Source of the DNA: Patiria miniata
Lineage: Eukaryota > Echinodermata > Asteroidea > Valvatida > Asterinidae
Length of the DNA: 64,000 bases
Assembly: GCF_015706575.1 (NCBI RefSeq)
Contig: NW_024037056.1
Span: forward strand, 12,723,176-12,787,175
Direction: 5' to 3'
A program made the position numbers and the translations under genes. Below, piece after piece: positions 49,212 through 62,945 of this stretch. The notes beneath the pieces were generated by a model. That model saw only the letters and a program-made list of their open reading frames with translations. It was not told where the DNA came from and did no database searches. Numbering within the stretch: the first letter of the stretch is position 1; each line of letters begins with the position of its first letter.

Positions 49212-52200
49212 AGTTGATGGTGCGCGGCGTTAGGATCTTTGCTGCTGGTGCGTGTAAATGAGGAGCAGAAAAATTAAGGGAAAGTTTATGGTGTGCGATT
49301 TCTTGGTAAAAGTGAATTTGTTTTGTAGTTCAGGACCCTGTATCTAATTATGGCTGTGTTTATTTGACCGCGAACAGGTGCCTGACTTTTTTTCACTCTA
49401 TATCCAGCACTCCCACTGAACATGCACTGTGAATTTTTGGCTTTTTAAAAATTAAGTTAAGTGTTTAAACTCTTGCAGGAGTGTCTACATGTCACTTGGT
49501 GTTTGGTCTGTCCGTCTGTCCCCGAAAATTGACCGAAAGTATGGTGTTCAAAATTCACCGAAAGCGTGTTCCATGTACCATCGGTGTGACATTTTTCGGC
49601 GATCGAGGCAGGAAATATGAGCGTGCTGCCCGAGGGTGATGGCTTTAACCCGCCTGACTCGAGGTCAAGGGAAAAATAATCCTGCGCCTCTTTCCGTTCT
49701 TGTCAAAACAATCCCGGGGCAAACTGGTTAAGGATCCCATTTTAAAACAAAAATCCTTTTTTTATCATCATGTTCATATTAATTATTAACCTCAGCAAGA
49801 CATCAAAATAGCTGGCAATATTGAAAAGCATGATAAGGAACGAGAGCCCGGCCCCATATTGGCTCAAATTCTGGACTTAATTCCTCCGCCACATACCGAT
49901 GCATGCAAAATGTCCTGAAAAGTTGAAATCTGAACTGTTGTTACTTTTTCACTTGATATTCTCTATGGAAGCTACTGTACCTGTTGATGAGCTGAAGCAA
50001 TTAGCAAGTGTGCTTGATGCTGGCCTTGAAAGTTGGAGCTAGGCCTATATAAAAATACTTGGAAGAATAGTGCACTTCCGATCCGAACGCCAACGTCAGA
50101 CGCTTGACAATCTTAATAACTCTCACTGATCGACTCTCACAAGTCATGCACAGATCTAGAGCAAGGCTCTATGGGTCTGCACGTCTATTTATACACAACC
50201 AAAAACTGCTGTATCATGGCTGTATCGCCTGTGTTTACCTTGGAATTGTAATCTTTCACAATGAATGATTGATGGACGTGCAGGCATGCGCCGTATACAT
50301 CATGTACATGTACATCATGTATATGGCATGGAAATCGGAGGCGCGCCACACTTGACCAATAGAGGGCGCCCTGCATCATCAGTGGTGTCTTGCCCCCCCC
50401 CCCCCCCCAAAAAAACCCATAGACACTAGTGCTAAATGCGCATACTTCAAAATTCTTTTAAAAATACTCAGAACTCTCACAGGTATTCAAGCTGCACAGA
50501 AAAATGATGATCGATATGTCATCTTTCAATTTCTTTTCATTTTTTGGTGGGTTGACAATTGGCTTTTCGAAATATTCTCACCCAAAGAAGACGGCCCCTA
50601 TTTCCCCCAAAGCTGAATGATCCCTCCGAGCTCCCACAACATGGCCAAATAGCGCCACTTTCGAGCCCAATTGCATCCAAAATGCTCAGAATTGGAAGCC
50701 CCAAGTCCGGGCCAAAGGTTCATTGCATATCTCAACAATTCCCCAATATTATGGCTCTCAGAACTCTCTATAATAATATAAAATATTTAGAGGGTATGAC
50801 TTTTATTCACGAGCTCGGCGAATGGATTTAGGCCTATTTACCGATGTGCACCCTTTAAGTTTGCGTTCGAGTACCTCACCCGGATCGACTCAGGTAAAGG
50901 CAGACGGGTTAGCCACGACAGCCGGGATATTTTTGAACGCTCATACGCGCGTGGCCGCGGGCCGCGCCGGCCAACACGAACCCCAGAACCCCCCCCCCCC
51001 CCCCCCAAAAAAGTTGGGTTTATAGCCTCAAAAGTTGCAATGAACTCAATATTATTAACGTAATACGAAAGGCCGTTAGTACCAGCGTGGTTTGTTTGTT
51101 GTTTTTCTGTTTTTTTGAGAGAGAGCGTTTTTTTTCTAGAGCATGCAGGTTTTTTTTTCCAGAGCAGTTTTTTAAGTTTACACCACATGTAAATTTAGTA
51201 GAGCGCCCTCTCTCAGGCTGAGCTTTAATTCGCATTTCACAGCCGCAAATCCACATGAAATTCCATATAGCCGCGTTAAAATGATGTATTCCGTGACCAA
51301 TCTGGATCTCGGTGCATGAGCATGAAATACATTGATATACTGCTTTATTTGAAAGCTTTCAGAATAATAAAAAAAACCAATAGTGGTCGCAAGCCCCCCC
51401 CCTTAGCTCCGCCTACTGTCTTTCCTTGCGTCTCTTAAGTGATTACAGGGCGCCCTCATCTGGATTTTCGAGGTGAAAAAAAAAGAGACGAAAAAGATTG
51501 GCTTTTCATGACATTTGAGCCTTGTTGTGTCCTTTGACCTTTATAAAAATGGATAAAAAATAAACCTCTTCCAGCTTTTCAATTCATTTTTCATATTTTC
51601 AGCTCAAAATAATATCCTCGATAAAAAAATCTGCACGCAACATGTACAAGACGCAACATGTACAAGGCGCATCGAGCTGGCGCAGACGATCAACACGAGG
51701 TTTTGCGCGCGAGTTTGTTGACATTGGTCAAAAATTCTGACGAGCATAAAATACGTAGTACGTAGGCAACAAATATGCTGTCAAGAATTCTCTCCTGTTT
51801 TCGCTATTTTCTCACAGTGATATGTCTGTCCCTGACATTATTTCCATAGGACTTCGAAGCTTAGTGTACTGTTTCTAAGGAACTGTGGTGAGAAGTGCAA
51901 GAAAAGGGAATATTTTTTGGGTAAGTTACCAAATTGTTCTGACAGAATTTTGCGATGCGTAGGTCGGTGTGGTGCATTCTACACGTACAGGTATGTACTG
52001 TACATTGTAGATCGCTGTCTCACTGTCAAACTCGAAGGCCGATATTGGAAGAGTCTTGACTCATGGAGTTTCGACGGGGAACTTGGAACAACAATTGGTG
52101 GTGCTAAATATTTGTTTCTTGAATGCATGAAAGACACTTATCTTTCTCATTTGCTATTATTTCAGTTAAAACAATGTAAAAATAATGTAATGACCCCCCT

Positions 52201-53890
52201 AAAAAAAAAAAAGAAGTAGGAAAGAATGTTGCATCCTGAGTGACGCCACTTTTTTTCATCATAGAAAAAAAAAATCATTGCCAAAATGTTGAAAAGACAA
52301 TATGAATTTAGGACTGAGAAACATCTTAACTCTCCATAGTTTACTTTGTATTAATCGCTGAAGTGGCGTCTGGATATACTACATTTTTTTCCTTAAAGTG
52401 GAATTTTGCTGGAGGAGAAAATTCTCATAAAGTTCAACTATTATTGACTCTTCACAATTTGTATGCACAATATGTAGCACAAAATTTGCTAATATTTTTT
52501 CAAAACCTTAATAAAAAGATGCATTCATTTTGTTTGTTTTTGATTATTTTCAAGAAAGGGTACGTGTTTTTCTTCCGAAAACAATTATCACCACTGAAAG
52601 TAAAATCAATCTACGCCAAACAAACATTGCAATAGGGCTGCATTTGAGTGTGACAATTAAATGCCTGGGATACCCATGCAGTTACCCAATTGTCAGGTAT
52701 CAAGTTCTTACCAAAAACATACTTGCAGATTCACTATTGGTAGAGGGCAGAACGGTTGTTTATTGATCAGTTGCTGGTAAAAGTGAATTAGAAAATTGTG
52801 TTTATCAAACGAATTACTCATTTGAGTCACATTCCTGTTTCTGACAAGCAGATTGCTATTGACAGGGATCACCACAACTTGCTGCCATTTCGAAGTTCAT
52901 ATTTGTATTATAAAGTTTAAATAACTGAGTCACAGGTTGGGCTATGGCGCATCTAGCCACATAACGCTAGGATCATCCTAGCTACTAGCCACAGGGAATT
53001 ACAATATTATCACTGGATTGAACTTGGAAATGCACTCAATAAGTGACAGATGCACTGATGAAATAAAATATCTTAGTAGAAAAAAAAGGAAAAATTAATA
53101 AAGAATACAGTTGCGTAACTACATATCTATACCGCAGGTTGTTTGCTTTTAGTTAAGTAGGAGGTCACAGGAGCGCACCTGAAATTGAATTAAAAGTGCC
53201 GGAGGGAAATATGGCAGAGAAATAAAGGTGTTACGTACACCTTTGCTCACATATTGTGAACCTCATGTTGGATCGCTGTCCTTCCATGGTGGCAGTTGGC
53301 AATGAGTGCGCGCTAAGAGCCCTCCACACCTAAACAGCCTTCGTGTTGTGTGTACGGTGTTTTTTTTTTAATAGGGACTTGTCAGAAATTATAGAAAAGA
53401 GAAAACGTTGTGTGCAACTCGGACTTTGCCCGGTATCCTTGCTTCAAATGTCCTCCAAGTGTTTGCTGAAGGGGGTTGATGTTTACCGGGGAAGTGGACG
53501 GTTGCTGGGAGCAAGGCTTCACACTTGGCCTTCATTTTTTCAAAATCTGATGTGGAAAAAAAATCTGAGGTAGTTTCTGAGTTCCATCGAAATTGGCCAA
53601 GCGGATATACTTGAAACTGGAACCTATCAGCTTCTAGGCACTAAAGGAATGTGAAGACTGGTATTGTGTCTAGACTGTGATTGGAATAGGGAAAAGTTTA
53701 ATTTTTGTAAAATAATTTAGGAGATGTTTTGATCTAGAGGAGCATGTTGCTTGACTTGCTTCGGTGGAACGTTTCTCTTATCCACCACCTTATTAAGGGC
53801 TGCTAATGATGCTAATTAGTATGGCAGTTTGGTGATGGGATTGTTCATTGGATGATAAAAGCATGGAATTTGGCACTCAGTCAGAGGGAA
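49212..53890. other. Upstream of GCLC copy B, no gene recognised
   Basis: About 4.7 kb. The promoter of copy B should lie in the first part. C runs occur at about 50395 and 50990. A CpG-containing block at 51640-51730, followed by a GGTAAGT donor-like site at 51917, could be an untranslated exon of a + strand gene outside the window, but there is no supporting coding sequence. The rest is AT-rich. Confidence 0.4.
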
Positions 53891-53891
53891 A

Positions 53892-54050
53892 AGATATTTG
53901 GCTATAGGGCCATCGCACATTTGTCCTTTGAAAAAATATAGGTAGAATAACAAGAAGTTTTCAAAATTTTCAAAATGACTGGCATTGCTTGTTATTCGAC
54001 CTATATTTGTATCAAAGGACAAATCTGCGATGGCCATATAGCCAAATCTC
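53892..54050. mobile_element. Fold-back MITE with arms of about 60 bp
   Basis: It starts ATATTTGGCTATAGGGCCAT and ends with the inverted ATGGCCATATAGCCAAAT. The arms include ATTTGTCCTTTGA and AATATAGGT(A/C)GAATAACAAG. No ORF. Confidence 0.75.
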
Positions 54051-54696
54051 CTTCTCATGACATACTCTGAACATACGGTATGTCCTTTGTCTATGCTCTG
54101 ACTGTGTGTGCCAAAATCCATGCTTGTGTCATCAAAGGCACAATACCGTCACCTATCTTCCGAACTACCACACCATCTACCTCATTCCCGCAGCACTTAG
54201 ATGTTTTAGTGCCCCAATTTTTAATGTCATTGCTATATCAAGTCCTTGAAGGTACGATACAGTGTGTACATGTAGGTCTATAGAGTTCTGTAAATACAGT
54301 GTATAGTCTCTAAAGTGGATGGATAATTGTGTTGCTAGACAATTGTGTTGCTACCTTTACTTGTATTATTCATTATGCCGATCTTTGCTTCATATTTGAG
54401 TTACTAATGTGAACACTACCCTGAAGTGGAAACATGTTAACGACCAGTGATCCAGCTTGTACCTTGACCACTTCTGACCTGCACGTGTTGTGGTTATTTA
54501 CTTCAAAAGAAACTTTAGGGGCCTATAGTTCTACATTGTGAAATGCAAACACTTGTGTGAACATCGAGCAAAATCAAGGTTCAAAACAGGATATTTTCGA
54601 TTGCTGACACTATTATGCAGTTTTTGGAATTAACTGCAATGCCTGTCAGTGCATCAAAACAGAAAAATGCTGTGGATTGCCGCCACCTCAACCTTA

Positions 54697-54955
54697 GGCC
54701 AAAAAAAAATAGTTCTGCTTCCAGTTTCCCTACCTACCCTATTCTGACAGCCCCTACCCTAATATTTTATGGGGAAAATGAGGAAAAAACACCCAAAACC
54801 ATCAATTTCTACCTTTTACCCTTGACTACACGCAGACGCCTCCATATGATCGTACACAAAAAAATTGGCAAAGAAAAAAAAAATAAATTCCCTACCTACC
54901 TACCCACCCTATTTTCAAATGCCATGTAATCGGAAGCAGAACATTTTTTGGGGCC
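54697..54955 (+). mobile_element. MITE family 2, second copy
   Basis: 259 bp, GGCCAAAAAAAAATAGTTCT to CAGAACATTTTTTGGGGCC, with exact TTA flanks (54694-54696 and 54956-54958). It closely matches 1956-2204. Confidence 0.8.
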
Positions 54956-54959
54956 TTAC

Positions 54960-57200
54960 TTGAAAAGACTGTGCACTAATTTTTATTTTTTTTAAAAATC
55001 CATTTAAATAATTAAAAGTCTTTCCATGACGAATACGCGGTATTAGATATCATTTGAAAGCTATCTTCACAATTCAGTGTCAGTTTGAAGAATTGTCAGC
55101 AATGAAATGGTTACCTGCTGACCTGAATAAAAATGGGCAGAAACTTTGGAAAAATATTAACCGAACTGAAAGTTTCCTGGTCCTAAAACCGCTTAGTTGC
55201 ACTTGGCATGATATATTTTCCCCCCTCGGTTCAACAATTTTTAGAATGACAACTAATAAGTCAATTTCTGCATCGGCGATTTTATACTGTTAATCATCAC
55301 TCTTGCAGTCTAGACCTATTGCATCAAGTGTTGCCGGATTATGGTCATCAGACCGTGTGTGTTTGCACAATGCAGCTAGTTTTTATATTGTCAAAAGAGG
55401 CACAACACTGTAGGCCTTGCAAAGAAAGATCAAATGTTGGCAAGTTCAACTGTATTGTTGATAGTGAATGCAGTTGCAATTCAACAAAAGTAGGGGACTG
55501 GAAAGAACGATACCCTGAACGCAGTGTGTGCAGTTCGACCGTAACCAAAGTACCCCCACCTCAACAAATTTCCTCAACTAAAAGACAATTGAGCTGAGCT
55601 TCCCGGAGGTGAAGTTTCGGAATGTGTTCCAGGGATTCTTTTGATTGTACTTTTAGAGCCATAAAAAAATGGTCCTGTGTTACCCGAGTGCATTGCACTT
55701 AACTATGTATTTAGTGCAGATGAAGCCTGCGTATTTGCTATTTTTACCGCGACTCACGCAAAGCTAGTGCAGGTGGTGTTTGGGCATAGAGCTATAGTTG
55801 GAACCATTGGGTGCACATCAAGCCTCATAATCCAGCACATGGGCACTTCTCAAACATACTCATTTGTAAGTGCTAATTAATTGAAACCTATTAGACAACA
55901 TAGGATCTCTGAATCGGCCAGTGTGAAGAAACCCAATGATAATGCGTACCAGCTGGGCTAGTGTCACTATTTTTGTCAAACCAAATCCTGAATCCTTAAC
56001 CCTGAGAATGCAACAAGAAGCAACAGCACAATGTTCTGCTTGGTGGTGTTGTTCTGAGCACTGAACAATAGATTTTTTGTTCCAGCTGTTGGATCCTGTT
56101 GGATTCAGGAGACATAATTAATTAATGACTGTTGGCAGATGTTGAATTCAGCAAAATCCTCAGACTGCCTTGGAGCAGGATTACCTCTGGGTCCGGGTAG
56201 ACATTCAAGGTTCTGGGAAATAGTTTTATCCAACACATGTCCACATTTTCAGTGGGAATATGTTATGTCAACTCTAATGGTGATATCATGCTAACCACAA
56301 CCAACAGGGAGGGGGGGGGGGGCATGAGGTCCATGCCCCCCAAATGAACCCATTTGTTTTTTAAAGTGACGCCGTAAAAAGGCAGCCACTGCGTGCACCA
56401 CCCACAAAACTCAAAAGCAATACATATTATGTTGTTGCTTTTCAAATTATATTTGGGGAGGAACATTTTTGGACCCATCTTTTGGGGGAACAAACATTTG
56501 GGCCCCCCCCCCCTAAAAGAAGTGTGCTCTGGATCCGCCCTTGGCAACAACAACCATCAATTGTGAACCTGTGCTCATGCAGCTATGAAAGTATTTACCC
56601 AGGCTGTACATATAACCACCCAATGAATAAAGCTATCTGATATGCCGGCAATGAATTTTTCATGAATGTGGCCTGGTCACAGGAATGAGCGAAATGTCAA
56701 ATAAATTTCATTCACCCCTGATGACAAGGGCAGCCGCAGAATAGGTGCAGTTCAGTGGACTGATGAAGTCGAGTGCAGCGGCACTGTAGTCAGGCATTCA
56801 CAGTTTGGATTTATAATATTTATATAATGTGTAAAGTTTAATGAAAATGTGGGATTTTTTACCGCCCCGGGATCAGTGAACAAGGAACACAGAATTTCAC
56901 GGGCTGAACATAATTAGGTCAGTGTTCCAGTGGACTGGCGGTATAGTTAATTAATGTGACTTTGTGTTAATGTGTATTTTGAATATTAATTGTTATGGGC
57001 ACTGTCTTTTATGTATGCTGGGCCCCATGGGAGACCAGTGCATTCCACTGAATAGGCCACCCAGTTGAAATAAGAAATAAATAGATAGATAAATAAATAA
57101 TAGTTTTGGGAATGTGATTAATGAATTACATGATAAAGGAGGGTTCATAATTTTTTGAACTGTACAAAAGCAGAGTAAATCATGAATTATTCACGACGTC
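54960..57200. other. Intergenic DNA with repeat R4
   Basis: No gene recognised. Repeat R4 copy 2 lies at 56355-56545. A (GATA)n-like stretch occurs near 57084. Short open frames lack codon or domain support. Confidence 0.4.
56355..56545 (+). repeat. Dispersed repeat R4, copy 2
   Basis: Counterpart of 24057-24300, with AAAGTGACGCCGTAAAAAGG, TTTTTGGACCCATCTTTTGG and CTCTGGATCCGCCCTTGG, and with G/C runs at its edges. Confidence 0.45.
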
Positions 57201-57549
57201 TCAATTTGCCAGAGTTGGAAATGAGCATGAATACTTATGAGCATGACATCTCAACTTTCCATTTGTGTTCTTCTTTGGCACTGATAATTGGGTTTTATTG
57301 GGGATACATGTAATGGTAGTTAAACTACTCCTGACTCAGTGTGGCCTTTCTTGAGTGGTTGATATTACGTGTCAGTTTGCCAGAGTTGAACATGAGCATG
57401 AATACTTTTCAAAGCTGACATCTCAGATTTCCGTTTGTGTTAATCTTTGGTGCTGAGTTTACATTGGGTTTTATTGGGAATATGATAGTTCGGTAACTAC
57501 TCCTGAGTCCAGTCTCGCTTGTCTGGAGTTGGTTGATATTACGTGACAG
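57201..57549 (+). repeat. Diverged tandem duplication, about 171-178 bp x 2
   Basis: 57201-57371 and 57372-57549 share GCCAGAGTTG, ATGAGCATGAATACTT, TTGGGTTTTATTGGG and GGTTGATATTACGTG in order, with many substitutions and small gaps. No coding frame is conserved. Confidence 0.7.
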
Positions 57550-58399
57550 CATCCTGCTGTGAAGCAGATGCCTCTATTGAGGAGTCGTTAACCTTTACAG
57601 AAGCAGTACTGATAACACCAGCGTGGCATTGACCTTACGATAGTCATTAACTTTGGCCTTGGGCGTAACGCAATGATCATTTGTGCCTAGATGCAATCAT
57701 TCCTAGTAGTTTAATTGATAACACCCACCATCTTGTTAGCCGTACGGTCCCTTTAACGACGTCCTTCCAAATGGTTTCGGAGCAGGTGCGCTTCGGCAAT
57801 ATCCGGAGAAAATGGCGTTGCTTTTTCTCGTCTCTCTGTCTCTCTAGCTACCCCTCACCGACCAACGATGCGTAACTGCAAACCCGACCGTCATCGTCAG
57901 CCGCGGGGAAAAAAAAGTGGCAGGTGACGGGGATTAATACGAGGACGCGGGAAACGAGTAGAATCCCATCGGAGGCGCCATTTAATGTGTGAACCGCTCG
58001 ACCTCTTGTCTCACATATCCCTCAAGATTTTGTGGCATTTTTAAAGGATTATCGGTCCTTATTGTCTAGATATCATGTTGTGGAATTATTGGAGGGAATA
58101 TTTGATCAATTGCCTGTCTCACGTAATAAAATTAATAGTGACACTTTTTTGAAGAAATTATTGTTACGTCTCTTTGTATTACTTTTAAAATACCACTTAA
58201 AAGTTTGCATGGTGGACATGATCGATGAATGGGAGGTTTGCGGTAACGCCATGTGAATGAAAGATATCTCTTACTGAGTGTGTGGTTCTGAGAAGAACTA
58301 GTTGGTTTAACTCAACTTCTCGAACAGTATGCTCTGCTCGTCAGCGAGAGTCTGAGCCAAGCCAAGCAGCATGCCCTAGGAGGGTGCTGTACATATACC
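57550..58399. other. Intergenic DNA, CpG-containing
   Basis: 57700-57960 is richer in CpG than its surroundings (GCCGCGGGG, GGACGCGGGAAACGAG), which could mark a promoter or unmethylated region. No transcript signal or ORF supports this. Confidence 0.3.
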
Positions 58400-58690
58400 T
58401 GTACGTGGTTTAGTGGTTATACGGTGATCAACTCATGTGCTGTGGTACGTGGGTTTGAACCCTGACTGCACAGGAACATATGGTGCTTGTTTTCTTGGGA
58501 AAGACACTTTACTTTAATTGCCTCTCTCCACCCAGGAGTATAAATGGGTACCTGTGAGGGTATAGAGACCAGAATGCGCTGATCTCGAGCTGCTGCAGCA
58601 ACTGGTCTCATGGCCTGATGGGGTAAAATAATTGTGAAGTGCGTTGAGACCTTTTGCTATATATTGTAAGCAACACACATTATTATTATG
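58400..58690 (+). mobile_element. tRNA-derived SINE, family 1, long copy
   Basis: The head TGGTTTAGTGGTTATACGGT and GTGGGTTTGAACCC (A and B boxes) are followed by GACACTTTACTTTAATTGCC, AGGAGTATAAATGGGTACCT and an ATT-rich tail. It is the same family as 6805-7075. Confidence 0.8.
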
Positions 58691-58699
58691 CCATTTGAA

Positions 58700-61680
58700 A
58701 TTCCCTAAATTTAGTTTGCCGATTTCTTGGTCAATATGTGTATTGTAATGAAACCTACAAAAAGTCATAAAGAAACCCACAAATGGGGTAAATTTTTAGC
58801 TGTTTTCTACGGGAAAGCAAACAATTTACAAAAATAACATTTGAAGGAAAAAAATGCAGTACAGTGAGTAAAAAACTATACGGAGACTGCATCTTTGATT
58901 AAAGAATGATACGACTGTTACAAAAATGTGGTTTAGTCATGTCCTTGCAATTATCATGCAAAGACAACAATGTGTGCCTTCGATGCAATCAGTGCGCATC
59001 TGTGTACACAATCTCCATGGACAGATTTCTCCAAGTGACTTTCTTAACAGCGACCAGACATAAAAAAATATGGTGTGTATGTAAGTATACATGTACACCA
59101 TGCATGTATACACAGCCTGAGCAATAAATCAGACGTGGATTGAGAAAATAAACAGCGAGAGGTGAACAGTTGTAGGGAATTAATTGTGCTGTCTTGAACA
59201 GGCATGTATGTAGTATTAGGGGTATACCTATATGCATGATTTATTGTTGTTGATGAATGGGTATATCAGAGATATCCGAACTAGAGTTTTAGCATATGCT
59301 GGTGGTGAAATTCTAGACGAGTTTGCCATAAGATGTACAGATCGATTCATGTGATGATGATGATTATGCACAATTTTGATGGAGCAATATTGGCAAAATT
59401 ATAATTTCATTACTGCGCGTTGTTTATGTAAATTTGACAGGTGTGTGTGAGTGATTACGTGAGTAATGCTGAGGTTTAGACCATTCTGAGCACCTTATCA
59501 GTGTATGTTCAGGGAGACCGTTGTTCAATTAATTAATCAGTCATTGGGCAGTTGCTTTACAAGTGCAGTAGGTCAGATGGCATAATGCTTTCACTATTGA
59601 AGGGGGCCTTGTCCGTGAATTTGCAGCTTTGTGACGGTGTGCTCGGTTAGGTTTAATCATTTATTAACTCGATCTAACGTGCCTGAATCCATCAAAATCC
59701 ACACCCCTGTTTCGGGGGATTTCGGCGGATTCAGGATACCTCCATATTGCACAAACTAGGATTTTGATGGATTCAGGATTGTAAGCCTGGCAGAACTGCA
59801 GGATTTTGATGGATTCAGGATACCTCTATATTGAGCTGTTGGGGGACTTTGGTGGATTCAGGATCTCAACAGATTTACTCCCGGCTAAGTGGTGGATTCT
59901 GATGGACTCACAGGCCACCACCATTTTTTTTTTGCATGACAAAATTGATGGATTTTGGCGGATTCAGGATACTTTCTAGTAAAAGAGCCCAAGGGGTTAG
60001 GGTTAATTGAAATGAGAGAGGCCTTTTGTCGAGATTTTCATTTTCTAGCAATTAAGTTATACTTATTGTGATCGAGGTATGTTAACAATCTCGCAAGCTA
60101 CGTCATGCTTTACAAAATCAGACTCTGAAAGTTAACTATTATTTCTATGTCAATATGACAGTCTAATATCAGTGTCCATGCTGCTGAGTAACTTGTTACT
60201 TTCCCATTTCTGAATTTATTGATTAGAACTGTTACAATTTATTGTTGTTGCAAAATTCATATAGCTTTACGACAAATTCGGTTCGTTTTTTTAATATCGT
60301 GCATAATTTTCTGGAAAGTATAAACAGATAATAAAAGCTTATTATGGGGGATCAAGATGAAAAGTGAGTGCAGCCTCGTAAACCCGCTCGTTGAAGTAGC
60401 AAAGGAATAATTAAACTGAGTTGTATAAATTACATACTCCCCACATTTTCAACCCCAACACAAATACGCCCTACCCGATCTATGATCGGGTATTCAGCTT
60501 GTTAATATAGTACACCTGATTAGGCACAATCTGCAATGTATTTCCTACGTCTTGAAATCATTAGCTTCATATTGCGCATCACAAAGGCTAATCACATTGT
60601 GCTAATCACATTGTGCTAGCTGATGAGAGGCATTGACCTTTCTATTATGCGTCACTCCCTATAGTGTAACCCTTCCTCCATGGCACAACAGATCATAATA
60701 AGATCTCATGTCTTGCAGAGATTAAAACCAACTTTTGCATTGTGTGGAAAGCACAGGTAATTGGAAAACTAATTCATTAATTATCGTGCACAAATTCCAT
60801 ACATTTGCATTATACATGTTTTAGTTTTAATGTAACATGTTTTTAAATGTAATATTAAAGTTATTTCTGACCTACATTTTCAAATCTGACTTTAGCAAGT
60901 CACTCTTCAAATCAATCAGGTATTAATTGATTTCCAATATTTTTTTGTGCATTATCGTGGGACTTTATGGGCCTATGGATTTTGTTTCCTAAAGAGCTAC
61001 TGTTTGGTGCACCACAAAGTGAGGAATTAATATAACTTGTGCTGGACCACGAAGTGATGAATCGTTTATGCGCACATAATATGTCACTTGTGGTCTGGCA
61101 CCCATCCCCAATACCTCACTGCCTTGTTGTTTGAATGGTTCTCAGCGGAAGTTTTGTTTTGCTCAGCGCAGAAATCTGCTCAGCAAAGAGTTCAGCGCTT
61201 AGCGGCCTCGTGAAATGTGGGCCGGGTTTACTGTGAGTCTGTTCTCAAGAGTTCCTTAATCAATCTCAAAGGATGATGTACAGGTACTTGACACTTTGTC
61301 CGTACACCAACGTACACAGCTGCCGCCGTAATGAAATCACACTGTCTCGGTTATATTGGGCTTGTCTGTCTGGGAGCATAGTCCAGGCCTGATGTACACT
61401 GGGAGATAGATGCCTACGGCCTGGTGCATATGCTGGCCTACTGTGTGATATTAACCATCTTTTATTAGTGCTTCGCTGACAGCATGTATACAAGACTTTT
61501 AAGAGAAGATACTGTATGCATTGAGCATCATGTCGAAATCAATCAGCCAGAATTTTGTCTGAAATTTAGGTTGCATCTTTAAATGAATAGAAAAAACCTC
61601 CTAAAACTGCTGACTGAGTGATACCTTACAAATATGCTATGTACAAACCCCACGGAATCAGGCAGGGACTGAAAACTCAA
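58700..61680. other. Intergenic DNA, no gene recognised
   Basis: AT-rich. It contains the GGATTCAGG array at 59690-60005. A 65-bp piece at about 60088-60150 (CTCGCAAGCTACGTCATGCT) matches 19941-20003 beside GCLC-A exon 9. No coding evidence. Confidence 0.4.
59690..60005 (+). repeat. GGATTCAGG repeat with telomere-like end
   Basis: Six or more copies of GGATTTTGATGGATTCAGGA at irregular spacing, opening with the inverted CTGAATCCATCAAAATCC and closing with AAGGGGTTAGGGTTAA. The architecture is like 44893-45345, but the core sequence differs. Confidence 0.65.
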
Positions 61681-61684
61681 TCCA

Positions 61685-61770
61685 CATGTTGGCTATAAGG
61701 CGGGATTCGAACCTGGGTCACAGCGGTGGAAGGCGAGAAAAATACCGCGACACCAGTCTGACCAAATTTG
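61685..61770 (-). mobile_element. tRNA-like SINE head, family 4
   Basis: On the - strand it reads GACTGGTGTCGCGGTATTTT...CAGGTTCGAATCCCGCC. Good A- and B-box sequences are present but the acceptor stem does not close. The rest of the SINE is not recognisable. Confidence 0.55.
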
Positions 61771-62945
61771 AAATTAGGGATAGAACCGATTAAAACTATA
61801 TATAGAAAGGCGTTAAGAGTGAAATTTATTCAGTCAAATAGATTTAGTTTCAACTCAAGTGTGTCTTTTTCATTCAAAAATCGTTTGATCTCAAAGTAAT
61901 TTTTAACTTCAAATAGTCTGATCCATATGTTAGTGTTCTAGTCAATTGCATGCACTTTTCGGAACCGAGTGTCTTTCAGATAATATCCGACTCTTTGCAT
62001 ATTGCACGTATGTTCTTCAGATCAATGGTCGGTATTTATGTGAAATTTGCTTGCCCCTGCCAATGGGCATATTGATCCTCTGAATTATTAACAATACCAA
62101 TCTTAGTCATTCCGACGGCGGCAGTATTAATTGGAATCGGTTCATTGAATTTCCATCTGAATTGCAGATGGAATTGTAAACAATATTTACTTTGACAAAT
62201 TGATGTTTATAAGATGTGTACTGGCACTAAAGGCATTTGCCTAAATGTAAATAATACCAGCGTAAATTTGTGGTGTTAGGTATCGGTACCGGTATCTTTT
62301 TGTTAGCACAGATGTAGTTCTTACAAAGACTGTTTTTTCCCCTCAGTTGTCAAAAAAAAACAACCTGAGTTTTTTTTATTGTTCCTGTTCCAAAGTCCAA
62401 TTGACGCGTTATCTTTGCAATATGTTGACCGCCGGTCAATATATTTTAATAGGGTTTGAGCTTGAGGTCTGCGTCTATTGTATTAAATCATAACCCCCCC
62501 CCCCCGCCCCAAACAAATTTGATCATGAATTCATAACGATGATTTGAAATTTTCAATTTGATGATGGCAGTATGAGTTGACATGACATGTTCACCCGATT
62601 GAGAAATGAACAGCCAAATCGAATTAGTGCCCCCCTCGTTTGTAATGACACGGCGTTCTGCCTTGTACGTACATCGGTTTTGCTTCATAGCATGGCAACC
62701 AGAGGTCTGCCCAGAAATGTTGTCCTAGACAATATGGTTCCCAAATATAAATAATGATAAGGTTCAGGTCTTTACCATTTGTTGTTAAGTGATAAGACAT
62801 ATCAGGCCATAAATGAAAAAGTGTGTGGATTTAATCAGTTTACTCACGACTTCTGTGTATTTGGTCTTGTAAAATTCTGTGAAGTGTCCAGTTTTGAAGT
62901 GTGTTCATTAGTCTTGTTTTAATATTCAATGTGTCCTACTTCTCA
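61771..62945. other. Intergenic DNA, no gene recognised
   Basis: AT-rich with a C run at 62492. No repeat shared with other parts of the window was noticed, and no supported ORF. Confidence 0.4.

Noticed and set aside
50395-50410. Long C and G homopolymers (5807, 20581, 30230, 34507, 50395, 50990, 62492) as functional elements.
   Set aside because: Several lie inside hAT-like or G/C-run elements, and the rest are simple low-complexity runs.
51917-52219. 100-aa open frame as a gene, preceded by a GGTAAGT donor-like site.
   Set aside because: It has no recognisable domain, ends in a lysine run encoded by poly(A), and has no splice partner or coding support in the window.
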